Shown one piece after another: positions 15,625 to 22,245 of a stretch of 22,245 nt of DNA. A model generated the notes under the pieces. The model did no database searches. It saw only the letters and a program-made list of their open reading frames with translations, and was not told the DNA's origin. Both the position numbers and the translations under genes were made by a program. This DNA comes from Myxococcales bacterium (GTDB taxonomy: Bacteria; Myxococcota; Myxococcia; Myxococcales; Myxococcaceae). The DNA is taken from positions 498 through 22,742 of the forward strand of contig PMBV01000390.1 of the NCBI GenBank assembly GCA_003153055.1. Reading direction: 5' to 3'. Every line of letters begins with the position of its first letter. Position 1 is the stretch's first letter.

Positions 15625-17118
15625 TCATCCCAGCGCCTTCCGCGCCTCCTCGAGATCGTCGAAGGGCCGCTTCTCGCCGTCTTGCTCCTGGTAGGTCTCG
15701 TGGCCCTTCCCTGCGATGAGCACCGTGTCGCCTGGCTTGGCCAGTGACACCGCCAGCTCGATGGCCTGGGCTCGATCGGCCTCCACCAGGTACCCTCGCT
15801 CTCCCGACCTGGCCTTGGCCGGGCTCATGCGCCGGAGGCCCGCCTTCTCGAGGCCAGGGAGGATGCCCGCGATGATGTCGTCAGGCGCCTCGCTCCTCGG
15901 GTTGTCCGAGGTGACGATGGGCAGATCGGCCTGGGCCCCGACCTCGCCCATGATCGAGCGCTTGCCCGGGTCGCGGTCGCCGCCGCAACCGAAGACGACC
16001 ACCAGCTTGCCCTTGGTGATGCCCCGGGCCGACTCCATGGCCCTCGCCAGCGCGTCGTCGGTGTGGGCGTAGTCGACCAGGGCCACGATGCCCTTTCCCT
16101 CGACGCGCTCCATGCGCCCAGGCACGCGGGTCACTCGCTCGAGCCCTTCCTGCACGTCACGCCGAGAGGCCCCGGCCGCCAGGGCGATGCCCGCCGCGCA
16201 GAGAATGTTCTCGAGGTTGTGGCTGCCCAAGAGGGGGCTCTTGAACGGAATGTCACCGGCGGGCGTCTTCAAGGTGCCCCGAATGCCGGTGGTGCTCAGC
16301 TCGACGTTGGCGGCGGAGATCTCTCCGTTGCCCAGGCGGGAGAACTTCCACGCCTGGCGCTTGAGCTGCCGCATCTCGTTGTAGACCCGGGAGGTGTGGG
16401 TGTCTTCGCCGTTCACCACCGCGAGGCCGGTCGGCGAGAGGTTCTCGGTGAAGAACCGGCGCTTGGCCTGGAAGTAGGCCTCGAGGTCCTTGTGGTAGTC
16501 GAGGTGGTCGCGGGTGAGGTTGGTGAAGCCCGCGGCTCGGAAGGTGAGCCCGTGCACGCGCTCTTGCGCCAGCGCGTGGCTCGACACCTCCATCACCACC
16601 GTGTCGACTCCCGCGTCGGCCATCTCGCGCAGGGTCCGGTGGAGCTCGACCGGGCCGGGCGTGGTGTGGGTGGGGACCAGCTTCTTCCCCGAGAACCGCA
16701 CCTCGATGGTGCCGAACAGGCCCACCGACGACATGCCAGCGGCGCAGATGCTTTCCACCAGCCAGGCCGTGGTGGTCTTGCCGTTGGTGCCGGTGACCCC
16801 CAGCAGCACCATGTCTCTGGCCGGGTTGCCGTAGAAGTTGCCGGCCGCCAGCGCCAGGCCCTTGCGGGTGTTGGGGGTGATGAACACCGGAGCCTGAGCC
16901 CCCGACACTGGCCGCTCGGCCAGCACCGCCACAGCGCCCTTCTTGATCGCCTCATGGGCGAATTGGTGACCGTCCGTCTTGGTGCCGGGGAGCGCGATGA
17001 ACAGATCCCCCGCCTTGACGGCCCTCGAGTCTGCGGTGACCCCAGTGATGTCCACCTTCGACTTGGTGGACGCGACCGGCTCAGTCCCAACGCCTGCGAG
17101 TAGCTCCGTCAGCTTCAT
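15625..17118 (-). CDS. murE: UDP-MurNAc-tripeptide synthetase MurE (meso-DAP type)
   Basis: A 497-residue ligase that adds the third stem amino acid. The first domain has DITGVTADSRAVKAGDLFIA. The ATP P-loop is GVTGTNGKTTTAWL at 107-120. EVSSHALAQERVHG follows, and the Lys of QAKRRFF (about 219) fits the carbamylated lysine. The C-terminal motif DNPRSE at 405-410 is the signature for meso-diaminopimelate; lysine-adding enzymes have a different sequence there. The end has GKGHETYQ. The start ATG 17118 lies 31 bp after ftsI. Confidence 0.97.
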   Translation of the reverse strand: MKLTELLAGVGTEPVASTKSKVDITGVTADSRAVKAGDLFIALPGTKTDGHQFAHEAIKKGAVAVLAERPVSGAQAPVFITPNTRKGLALAAGNFYGNPARDMVLLGVTGTNGKTTTAWLVESICAAGMSSVGLFGTIEVRFSGKKLVPTHTTPGPVELHRTLREMADAGVDTVVMEVSSHALAQERVHGLTFRAAGFTNLTRDHLDYHKDLEAYFQAKRRFFTENLSPTGLAVVNGEDTHTSRVYNEMRQLKRQAWKFSRLGNGEISAANVELSTTGIRGTLKTPAGDIPFKSPLLGSHNLENILCAAGIALAAGASRRDVQEGLERVTRVPGRMERVEGKGIVALVDYAHTDDALARAMESARGITKGKLVVVFGCGGDRDPGKRSIMGEVGAQADLPIVTSDNPRSEAPDDIIAGILPGLEKAGLRRMSPAKARSGERGYLVEADRAQAIELAVSLAKPGDTVLIAGKGHETYQEQDGEKRPFDDLEEARKALG

Positions 17119-17149
17119 GCGTGTCTTCCTGGCCGCGACGTCGCGGCCC

Positions 17150-19180
17150 TCAATGTGGAGGAGGCGGCAAGCGGCTTGCCAACTCCAGCGAGACGCGAGT
17201 GCCCTTCTCGACCAAGGTTCCTGCAGACGGGCGCTGCGTCACCACGCGCCCGGAACCCGACAGATGTGGCTCAAGGGCCACGTTCAGCAACTGCGCGACG
17301 GCGACACGCCCGGAGGCCCCAGTCAAATCGGGGACCCGTACGGCTCCGTCGGTGATCTGTTCCGTTACCACGTCGATGTCTTGGGCGCGCTCGATAGCGA
17401 GAATCAACGATGACTTCGAGGGCGCTTCGGTCTCCTTCTTCACCATCTGCACCGTCGTCGTGGGCGCCGCTCGCGAGGGTGACACCCCCAGCGAAGCCAT
17501 CGCCTGAGTGGCGATCTCCTTGAATGCCGGAGCCGCCACCAGCCCACCGTACACGTCGGTCTTGGGCTCGTCGATGACGACGAGAATGACCACGCGCGGA
17601 TCTTCGGCCGGTACCATGCCCACGAAGCTGGCGATGCGCTTGTCCGAATACCCCCGGGCCACTGGATCAGCCTTCTGGGCGGTGCCCGTCTTGCCCGCCA
17701 CCCGGTACTCGTCCATGCGGGCCTTCTGCGCCGTGCCTCCAGGCTCGACCACCGTCTCGAGCATCGAGACCACCCGTTGGGCCGTCTTCTCACCCACCAC
17801 CCGGCGAACCACGGTGGGCTTGTTCTCGAGCAGCACCACGCCATCGGGGTCGGTGACCGACGCCACCAGGTAGGGCTTCATCAGCACCCCGCCGTTGGCC
17901 AGGGCGCCGTAGCCCGCCGCCACTTGGAGCGCCGTGGCCGTGATGCCCTGCCCGAACGCCTGGGTCACGAGCGTCACGTCGGCCTTGGGGAAGGGCACCC
18001 GACCCTTGCCCTCTCCTGGGAGCCCGAGCGCGGTCCGCTCGCCAAAGCCGAAGCGCTCGAAGGTGTCATGGAGGCGCTCCTTGCCCAGCTTCTGGGCCAC
18101 CTTGGCGGCACAGATGTTCGAGCTGACCTGGAGAATGCCGCGAGGCGTGAGCGAACCATGAGGGTGAGAGTCGTGAATGACATTCTTTCCCACCATCCAC
18201 GAGCCATTTTCGCACTCGAAGCTGGAATCCTCCGAGATGGCTCGGGAGTCGAGGGCGGAGGCGATGACAAACGCCTTGAACGTCGAGCCCGGCTCGAACT
18301 CGTCGGTGACCGCCCGGTTGCGCAGCGCCTCGGGGCCGGTGTCCCGGGGGCGGTTGGGGTTGAAGCGAGGCGTGCTCGCCAGCGCCAGGACCTCTCCAGT
18401 CTTGGGGTCGAGCATGACCACCATGCCGGCGATGGCCTGGGCGTCGACCACGGCCTGCTCGAGGGCCTTCTCGCTGACGTACTGGAGCTGGCGGTCGATG
18501 GTGAGCGTCAGGGAAGCGCCCTGGCGAGACATGGGGTCTTCCACGCCGTTGGGCAGCAGCTTGCGCCCTCGGGCGTCACGCACGCCCTCGCGAGTGATGA
18601 GGTCGCCTGACAGCTCGTCTTCGAAGCTCTTCTCGAGGCCGTCGAGGCCGTGGGCGTCCATGCCCACCAGGCCGATGAGGTGCGCGGCCACCTCGCGCTG
18701 AGGGTAGAAGCGTCGCGGCTCCTTCACCGTGCGGAGCTCGGAGAGGGCCATGGCCTTGAGGCGGGCCATCTCGGCGGGCGTCACCGCGCGCTTCACCCAG
18801 GCGAACCGGCGGCCCTTGGCGAACCGCTCGAGCAGCTCCCGGGGGTCGATGGACAAGGCTCGACCGAGCTTCTGGGCCAGCTCCTTCGGGGCCGCGACCG
18901 ACGAGGGGTCGACCCAGACGGAGTCGACGTCGACGCTCTGAGCGAGGGGCACGTGCCGGCGGTCGTAGATGTCGCCCCGGCGCCCGGGGACTTTCAGGTC
19001 GCGAACGTACTGCTCCTCGGCGAAGGCCAGGAGCCGATCCTTCTGGTGCACCTGGAGCTGCACCGCGCGTACGAAGACCGCGCCGAGGAGGGCGAGGAGC
19101 ACGCCCCCCAGCACCACCACGCGGCCGCGCATCCACCGAGAGGCTGGCACCAGCGCCTGCATGGACTTGAGGTCGCGCAT
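17150..19180 (-). CDS. ftsI: Septal transpeptidase FtsI (PBP3) with C-terminal PASTA domain
   Basis: A 676-residue class B penicillin-binding protein that crosslinks septal peptidoglycan, anchored in the inner membrane with its catalytic part in the periplasm. A transmembrane helix lies at about 20-40, then the dimerisation domain with GRRGDIYDR. Transpeptidase motifs are the serine nucleophile STFK (299-302), SSN (353-355) and KTG (497-499). Residues about 612-670 form one PASTA domain (RVPDLTGASGR to GTRVSLELAS), as in Spo/Pbp-type and many Gram-positive enzymes; E. coli FtsI lacks it. A spacer of about 45 residues, rich in Thr and Lys, precedes the PASTA domain. ATG 19180 is preferred because AGAGG (19186-19190) is correctly spaced; GTG 19186 overlaps the ftsL stop (GTGA) but would sit inside that site. 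Confidence 0.96.
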   Translation of the reverse strand: MRDLKSMQALVPASRWMRGRVVVLGGVLLALLGAVFVRAVQLQVHQKDRLLAFAEEQYVRDLKVPGRRGDIYDRRHVPLAQSVDVDSVWVDPSSVAAPKELAQKLGRALSIDPRELLERFAKGRRFAWVKRAVTPAEMARLKAMALSELRTVKEPRRFYPQREVAAHLIGLVGMDAHGLDGLEKSFEDELSGDLITREGVRDARGRKLLPNGVEDPMSRQGASLTLTIDRQLQYVSEKALEQAVVDAQAIAGMVVMLDPKTGEVLALASTPRFNPNRPRDTGPEALRNRAVTDEFEPGSTFKAFVIASALDSRAISEDSSFECENGSWMVGKNVIHDSHPHGSLTPRGILQVSSNICAAKVAQKLGKERLHDTFERFGFGERTALGLPGEGKGRVPFPKADVTLVTQAFGQGITATALQVAAGYGALANGGVLMKPYLVASVTDPDGVVLLENKPTVVRRVVGEKTAQRVVSMLETVVEPGGTAQKARMDEYRVAGKTGTAQKADPVARGYSDKRIASFVGMVPAEDPRVVILVVIDEPKTDVYGGLVAAPAFKEIATQAMASLGVSPSRAAPTTTVQMVKKETEAPSKSSLILAIERAQDIDVVTEQITDGAVRVPDLTGASGRVAVAQLLNVALEPHLSGSGRVVTQRPSAGTLVEKGTRVSLELASRLPPPPH

Positions 19181-19182
19181 GG

Positions 19183-19500
19183 TCACCTCTTGGGGTGGAG
19201 GACAGCGCTCGACGGAGGAGCGACGAGGCCGTTCTTCTTGGCCCAGGCCTCGAGCCGGGAGGGCGACTTGAGGGTGGCCAGCTCGACCGACAGCTCGGAG
19301 TTGCGGCGCTCGAGGTCGGTGGCCCTCCCGTCGAGCTTCGACAGCTCGTAGCCCAGGTTCACCACCAGCACCCGCGAGGTGACGTGTACGATGCCCACCA
19401 CCACGAGGAGCGCCACCACCAGCGCCGCGGGGAGGAGATCGAACAGGATCACCGACAGCGGCACCCCACCCCGGCTCCGTGGCTCGACGACGACGCTCAT
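19183..19500 (-). CDS. ftsL: Cell division protein FtsL
   Basis: A 105-residue bitopic protein. It has a short cytoplasmic tail, a transmembrane helix at about 17-40 and a periplasmic coiled coil at about 50-78 (YELSKLDGRATDLERRNSEL), followed by LKSPSRLEAWAKKNGLVAPP, the usual FtsL ending. FtsL forms the FtsQLB complex that activates FtsWI. The start ATG 19500 overlaps the rsmH stop by four bases (ATGA), with GGAGAAGG upstream. FtsL is poorly conserved, so the call rests on size, topology, the ending motif and position between rsmH and ftsI. FtsB is not in the window. Confidence 0.9.
   Translation of the reverse strand: MSVVVEPRSRGGVPLSVILFDLLPAALVVALLVVVGIVHVTSRVLVVNLGYELSKLDGRATDLERRNSELSVELATLKSPSRLEAWAKKNGLVAPPSSAVLHPKR
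19185..19190 (-). promoter_or_regulatory. Ribosome binding site deciding the ftsI start
   Basis: AGAGGT on the minus strand, with GACC before ATG 19180. The alternative GTG codon (19184-19186) is partly inside this site, which argues for the ATG and a two-residue shorter protein. Confidence 0.55.
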
Positions 19501-20381
19501 GACACCTTCTCCACGGCCCGCAAGCGGGCGCTCCGTGACCGGGGGTTTCGGCTCGCTTCCTCGTCCGAGGCGATGACCGCCTTCTTCGTCAACGCGACGA
19601 AGGGAGCCGCTCGGCTCACCTCCACCGGCAACCCTCGGGGCAGCTCGCTGGGGGCCTCTCCACACAGCGCGCGGAAGCGGTGCTTCACCATGCGATCCTC
19701 CAGTGAATGAAAGCTGATGACCGCCACCCGGCCCTTCGGGGCGAGCAGCGTGGAGACCACCGCGAGGGCGGCCTCGAGCTCGTCGAGCTCCCGGTTCACC
19801 GCGATGCGCAGCCCCTGGAAGGTGCGGGTGGCGACGTGCAGCTCCTTGGGCCAGGCCCGCCGGGGCACGGCCGCCTTGATCGCCGCGACGGCCTCGAAGG
19901 TCGTGGTGGGCGCGCGCTCTTTCAAGGATCGAGCGATGGGCCGTGAGAAGCGCTCCTCGCCGAAGCGGTAGAGCACGTCGGCCAGCTCATCGACCTCCAA
20001 CCTGGCGATCAGCGCCTCGGCCGTCTCACCCTCGCCGGACATGCGCATGTCGAGGGGCCCGTCGTGGGTGAAGCTGAAGCCTCGGGCAGCCGTGTCGAGC
20101 TGCGGCGAGCTCACCCCGAGGTCGAGCAACAGACCGTCGACCGGGCCGTCGACCAGCGCGGCCACCTGGCCAAAAGTGCCCTTCAAAGCCCTGAAGCGGT
20201 CCCCGAAGCGGGCGAGCCGCTCCATCGCGAAGCCAAGCGCCGCCGGATCTCGATCGACCCCCACCACCGTCGCTCCGGCCTCGAGCAGGGCCTCGCTGTG
20301 CCCTCCGCCGCCGAGGGTGCCATCGACGATCACCCGACCCGGCGAGGGCTGGAGCAACTGCACCGTCTCCTCTCGGAGCAC
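19497..20381 (-). CDS. rsmH: 16S rRNA C1402 N4-methyltransferase RsmH (MraW)
   Basis: An SAM-dependent methyltransferase acting on cytosine 1402 of 16S rRNA. From the first in-frame GTG (20381) it has 294 residues, with SAM motifs VDGTLGGGGHSEALLEAG (19-36) and GVDRDP (41-46), LLDLGVSSPQLD (85-96) and VISFHSLEDR (221-230). The start is a problem: the seven codons before this GTG read IAFAHETV when the GTG is included, which matches the conserved family N-terminus with HxTVL. Reading upstream there is no ATG, GTG or TTG. The codon at the expected position is ATC (20400-20402), four bases after the STAS stop. Either an AUC start, a one-base sequence difference or a shortened protein must be assumed. 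The coordinates given use the conventional GTG. Confidence 0.9.
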   Translation of the reverse strand: MLREETVQLLQPSPGRVIVDGTLGGGGHSEALLEAGATVVGVDRDPAALGFAMERLARFGDRFRALKGTFGQVAALVDGPVDGLLLDLGVSSPQLDTAARGFSFTHDGPLDMRMSGEGETAEALIARLEVDELADVLYRFGEERFSRPIARSLKERAPTTTFEAVAAIKAAVPRRAWPKELHVATRTFQGLRIAVNRELDELEAALAVVSTLLAPKGRVAVISFHSLEDRMVKHRFRALCGEAPSELPRGLPVEVSRAAPFVALTKKAVIASDEEASRNPRSRSARLRAVEKVS

Positions 20382-20406
20382 GGTCTCATGGGCGAAGGCG
20401 ATGACG

Positions 20407-20796
20407 TCACCCGCCGAAGACGAAGATGCCGCGGTTGAAAGAGGCGACGGCGTCGTCCACCGAGGCGAAGTAGTCGAACGCGTCGTCGGCGCCAGCGCTG
20501 CGGAAGATGGCGAAGAGGTACGGAGAGAGCCCGGCCAGCCGCACGTCGCCCCCTTGCTCGCGGAAAGCCTCGGCTCGGCGCAGCAGCGGCCGCACCCCGC
20601 GGTAGTCGAAGTGGCTCACCTCGGAGCAGTCGATCACCACCTGCAGGACGCCGGTGCGGAGCAAGCGCTCGAGCATGGCCGGGACGTCGGCGAAGGCCTC
20701 GTGGCCGATCTCCCCGGAGAGGACCACGCGCATGACCCGCTGCGCCGCCTTGGAGGGGCCCTTGACGACGACTTCCTGTGGGGCGAGCTCGCTCAT
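20407..20796 (-). CDS. STAS-domain protein in the dcw cluster
   Basis: A 129-residue protein made of one STAS domain, the fold of anti-sigma-factor antagonists such as SpoIIAA. Visible parts are VVLSGEIGHEAF (24-35), VVIDCSEVSHFDYRGVRPLL (53-72) and the alternating helices of the second half. In SpoIIAA the phosphorylated Ser lies in a DSSG motif; here the same place reads DYRG (64-67), so regulation by Ser phosphorylation at that site is unlikely. The start is ATG 20796 with GAGGA six bases upstream, 28 bp after mraZ. The stop is four bases before the probable rsmH start. It is cytoplasmic with no signal. Its partner could be a sigma or anti-sigma regulator or a division protein; nothing in the window names it. 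Confidence 0.85.
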   Translation of the reverse strand: MSELAPQEVVVKGPSKAAQRVMRVVLSGEIGHEAFADVPAMLERLLRTGVLQVVIDCSEVSHFDYRGVRPLLRRAEAFREQGGDVRLAGLSPYLFAIFRSAGADDAFDYFASVDDAVASFNRGIFVFGG

Positions 20797-20824
20797 GACA
20801 TTCCTCGGAAGACCACTGGTGAAC

Positions 20825-21298
20825 CTAGAGTTGGCGAAGCTCGGTCAAGACCCGCATGACGTCGGCCGAGTCGGCCTCGTTGCGAGCCTCTTCCTGTGCC
20901 TTGAGCCAGCCCTCGCGCGACCAGAGCTCGATCACCTTCACCATCCCGGCCCACACCACGTCCTTCTCGAGGTGGGCGTGGCTGCGCAGCGTGGGGGCGA
21001 TCAGCACCCTGCCCAGCTTGTCCAAGGACACTTCCTGTGCCCCGGCGACGTGGAGCCTCAAGAGGGACTTCACTCCCGGCTCCATGGGGTTGCGGCGAGC
21101 GAGGTTCGCCTCGAGGCGTTCCCACTCCCTCAGCCCGTAGCAGTGGAGGCAGGGATCGAGCGCGGTGGTGATGATCAAACGCTCCTCGCCTTGCGCGGCG
21201 AGGGCCTCCCGCAGCTTCGCCGGGAAGCTCGTTCGCCCCTTGGCGTCGATCTGATGCTCGTAGAGGCCTCGAAACACTCGTAGCCACTCGCTCTCCAC
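20825..21298 (-). CDS. mraZ: Transcriptional regulator MraZ
   Basis: A 157-residue protein with two AbrB-like MraZ repeats. MraZ binds DNA as a ring and, in the enterobacterial case, represses its own dcw operon. The first repeat has [19 protein letters not shown] (8-26) and the second has [20 protein letters not shown] (91-110), both with the D-x-x-GR core (DAKGR 18-22, DKLGR 93-97). IELWSREGW follows. Two GTG starts are possible: 21298 (given here) and 21277, which would give the usual family start MFRGxYEH. Neither has a convincing ribosome binding site, and the frame is closed by a stop at 21311-21313. As first gene of the operon it follows a leader of about 100 bases. Confidence 0.95.
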   Translation of the reverse strand: MESEWLRVFRGLYEHQIDAKGRTSFPAKLREALAAQGEERLIITTALDPCLHCYGLREWERLEANLARRNPMEPGVKSLLRLHVAGAQEVSLDKLGRVLIAPTLRSHAHLEKDVVWAGMVKVIELWSREGWLKAQEEARNEADSADVMRVLTELRQL

Positions 21299-21315
21299 GA
21301 CTTTGCTGGTTCATT

Positions 21316-21354
21316 CCCCACCACCGACCCCTGAAATGCCCCCTTAAATGCCCC
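21316..21354 (-). promoter_or_regulatory. Four G-runs at about 12-bp spacing in the mraZ leader (possible MraZ sites)
   Basis: On the minus strand, GGGG runs lie at 21351-21354, 21339-21343, 21328-21331 and 21316-21319. Two of the units read GGGGCATTT. MraZ of E. coli is known to bind direct TGGGN repeats with 5-base spacers near its own promoter. The runs here resemble such boxes (AGGGG, AGGGG, TGGGG), but the period is about 12 instead of 10 bp. They sit between the promoter and the start codon. Confidence 0.5.
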
Positions 21355-21368
21355 GCCCAACGACACGG

Positions 21369-21394
21369 CTTACCCTTTCTTGCCGCCTCTTACC
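21369..21394 (-). repeat. Direct repeat GGTAAG, 20-bp spacing
   Basis: GGTAAG on the minus strand occurs at 21389-21394 and 21369-21374, exactly 20 bp (two helical turns) apart, just downstream of the predicted start of transcription and upstream of the G-runs. It could be a protein binding pair, but a 6-bp repeat can arise by chance. Confidence 0.3.
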
Positions 21395-21404
21395 ACTTCG
21401 GGGG

Positions 21405-21433
21405 AAAATAGGGCTCAGCTCTGAACCCGTCAA
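21405..21433 (-). promoter_or_regulatory. Sigma70-type promoter of the dcw operon
   Basis: On the minus strand TTGACG (-35, 5 of 6 consensus bases, 21428-21433) is followed by a 17-bp spacer and TATTTT (-10, 4 of 6, 21405-21410). Transcription would start near 21398, leaving a leader of about 100 bases before mraZ. It is the best promoter-like sequence I found in the window. Confidence 0.65.
21411..21428. promoter_or_regulatory. 18-bp operator-like dyad filling the promoter spacer
   Basis: GGGCTCAGCTCTGAACCC has the symmetric form GGG-N-TCAG-NN-CTGA-N-CCC, with 14 of 18 positions obeying the symmetry. It lies between the -35 and -10 hexamers of the dcw promoter, sharing one base with the -35. 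This is the position of many repressor or MerR-type operators. The binding protein is unknown. Confidence 0.5.
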
Positions 21434-21521
21434 GAAAGGACGGCCAAATCGAAAGTTCGGGCTATGGAATGACGAGAGACGGGAGAAGGGAGCCGGGGGA
21501 ACTTGAAGGCACTGGGGAATC

Positions 21522-21526
21522 AGGAG
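21522..21526 (+). promoter_or_regulatory. Ribosome binding site deciding the PilZ gene start
   Basis: AGGAG, six bases before GTG 21533. The alternative TTG at 21503 has only a G-rich stretch (GGGGGA) in front of it. Confidence 0.55.
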
Positions 21527-21532
21527 AGCGTC

Positions 21533-22237
21533 GTGAGCGCGCCAGTCAGGTTGAAGGTGTCGTACAAGAGCCCCGAGGCGCTCATGGGTGAGCTGACCCG
21601 CAGCGTCGGGCGAGGCGGAGTGCGGGTGGAGTCGCGGCGAGCGCTCCCGGTGGGGACGAAGTTCGTCTTCGAGCTCAAGTCAGCTGGAGTGAAGGATCCG
21701 GTGGAGGTGCAAGGCACGGTGGCGAGCGTGTCGGAGAGCGCGCCAGGCCGGTGGGTCTTGCACATTCGCTACGAGCAGCCGCGGAGCCGGGAAGGGCTCG
21801 ACGCGGTGATCGGCCGGATCTTCGAGGGAGCGCGGGCTGACGTGAAGCGCCGGCATGCGCGGGTCCCATTGCAGGTGCGAGCGGTGGAGGACAAGCCCCA
21901 CGCGCCGGTGTTCAGGCTACGAGATATCTCTCGAGGAGGCGTCGGCATCGACCTCGAGGGCTCGGCGCTGCCGAGCTACATTCAGGTGGGCACGGCCTTC
22001 ATGATGCAGATGAAGCTGACCGGGGGGACGCTGTCGGTGAAGGGTGAGGTCGCCTGGGCGGTGACGTCGAAGCAGGAGGCCTTCCCTGCCCGAGTGGGAG
22101 TGCGGTTCACCCAGCTGACCGCCGACATGCAGAGGTTGCTCGAGGAGCTCTTGGCGCTCAGAGCGATGCCCAGCCCGCCGTGGATCGCCCGGCTGCGGTT
22201 CGGGGCGGAGCCGGCGAAGGTCGCGGCGCATAGCTGA
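21533..22237 (+). CDS. Two-domain PilZ protein
   Basis: A 234-residue protein (244 if started at TTG 21503). Residues about 4-85 form a PilZ-like first domain with a Gly-rich TRSVGRGGVRVES segment but without a clear RxxxR, like the paralogous PilZ-type domain common in myxobacteria. Residues about 103-207 form a standard PilZ domain with RRHAR at 106-110 and DISRGG at 131-136, the residues that bind cyclic di-GMP. The likely role is a cyclic-di-GMP effector, perhaps in motility or envelope control; its target is unknown. It has no signal peptide or membrane segment. It is transcribed away from mraZ, with 234 bp between the two starts, and ends eight bases before the window edge. No clear promoter for it was found. 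Confidence 0.85.
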   Translation: MSAPVRLKVSYKSPEALMGELTRSVGRGGVRVESRRALPVGTKFVFELKSAGVKDPVEVQGTVASVSESAPGRWVLHIRYEQPRSREGLDAVIGRIFEGARADVKRRHARVPLQVRAVEDKPHAPVFRLRDISRGGVGIDLEGSALPSYIQVGTAFMMQMKLTGGTLSVKGEVAWAVTSKQEAFPARVGVRFTQLTADMQRLLEELLALRAMPSPPWIARLRFGAEPAKVAAHS

Positions 22238-22245
22238 GGGTGCAG

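Noticed and set aside
14463..15719. 418-codon plus-strand frame opposite murF
   Set aside because: Antisense shadow of murF with no domain; explained by codon bias.
20793..21314. 173-codon frame over mraZ in another frame on the same strand, beginning at an ATG
   Set aside because: mraZ in its own frame has both conserved repeats; this frame is Arg/Gly-rich with no family.
1..22245. CRISPR array, tRNA, rRNA, insertion sequence or prophage
   Set aside because: No regularly spaced repeats, no cloverleaf or rRNA sequence, and no transposase, integrase or phage protein was seen on either strand.

Overview
The window is GC-rich (by eye roughly two thirds G+C) and almost fully coding. It looks chromosomal. 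The dense cell-wall cluster, the Tat-exported DUF4159 protein next to a VWA-type membrane protein, the two-domain PilZ protein and the codon style suggest a delta-proteobacterial or Myxococcota-like organism; this is inference from gene content, since no rRNA or species marker is present. MurE carries the DNPRxE motif, so the peptidoglycan is expected to contain meso-diaminopimelate.

Layout. 1-1031 (minus): the 5' part of a membrane protein with a VWA-like start, preceded by a DUF4159 gene. 1101-3036 (plus): three closely spaced membrane-protein genes of unknown role. 3037-3484: a gene-poor convergent region with inverted repeats, one REP-like element and a possible terminator. 3485-4045 (minus): a small lipoprotein just downstream of ftsZ. 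4140-21298 (minus): a dcw cluster read as mraZ, a STAS-domain gene, rsmH, ftsL, ftsI, murE, murF, mraY, murD, ftsW, murG, murC, ftsQ, ftsA, ftsZ. 21533-22237 (plus): a PilZ protein divergent from mraZ.

The dcw genes make the lipid-linked peptidoglycan precursor (MurC, MurD, MurE, MurF, MraY, MurG) and build the division machine that uses it (FtsZ ring, FtsA anchor, FtsQ/FtsL scaffold, FtsW glycosyltransferase, FtsI transpeptidase). Most junctions are 4-bp ATGA/GTGA overlaps or gaps of a few bases, so translation is probably coupled. A good sigma70-type promoter (TTGACG, 17 bp, TATTTT) lies about 110 bp upstream of mraZ.

The less ordinary points are: a 188-bp imperfect palindrome filling the only large gap inside the cluster, between murC and ftsQ, where murB and ddl often sit; a STAS protein without the usual phospho-serine between mraZ and rsmH; an rsmH whose conserved N-terminus has no ATG, GTG or TTG; a dyad exactly filling the spacer of the mraZ promoter; and four G-runs at about 12-bp spacing in the mraZ leader. 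I saw no CRISPR array, tRNA, rRNA, transposase or phage gene, and no clearly new multi-gene defence or metabolic system.
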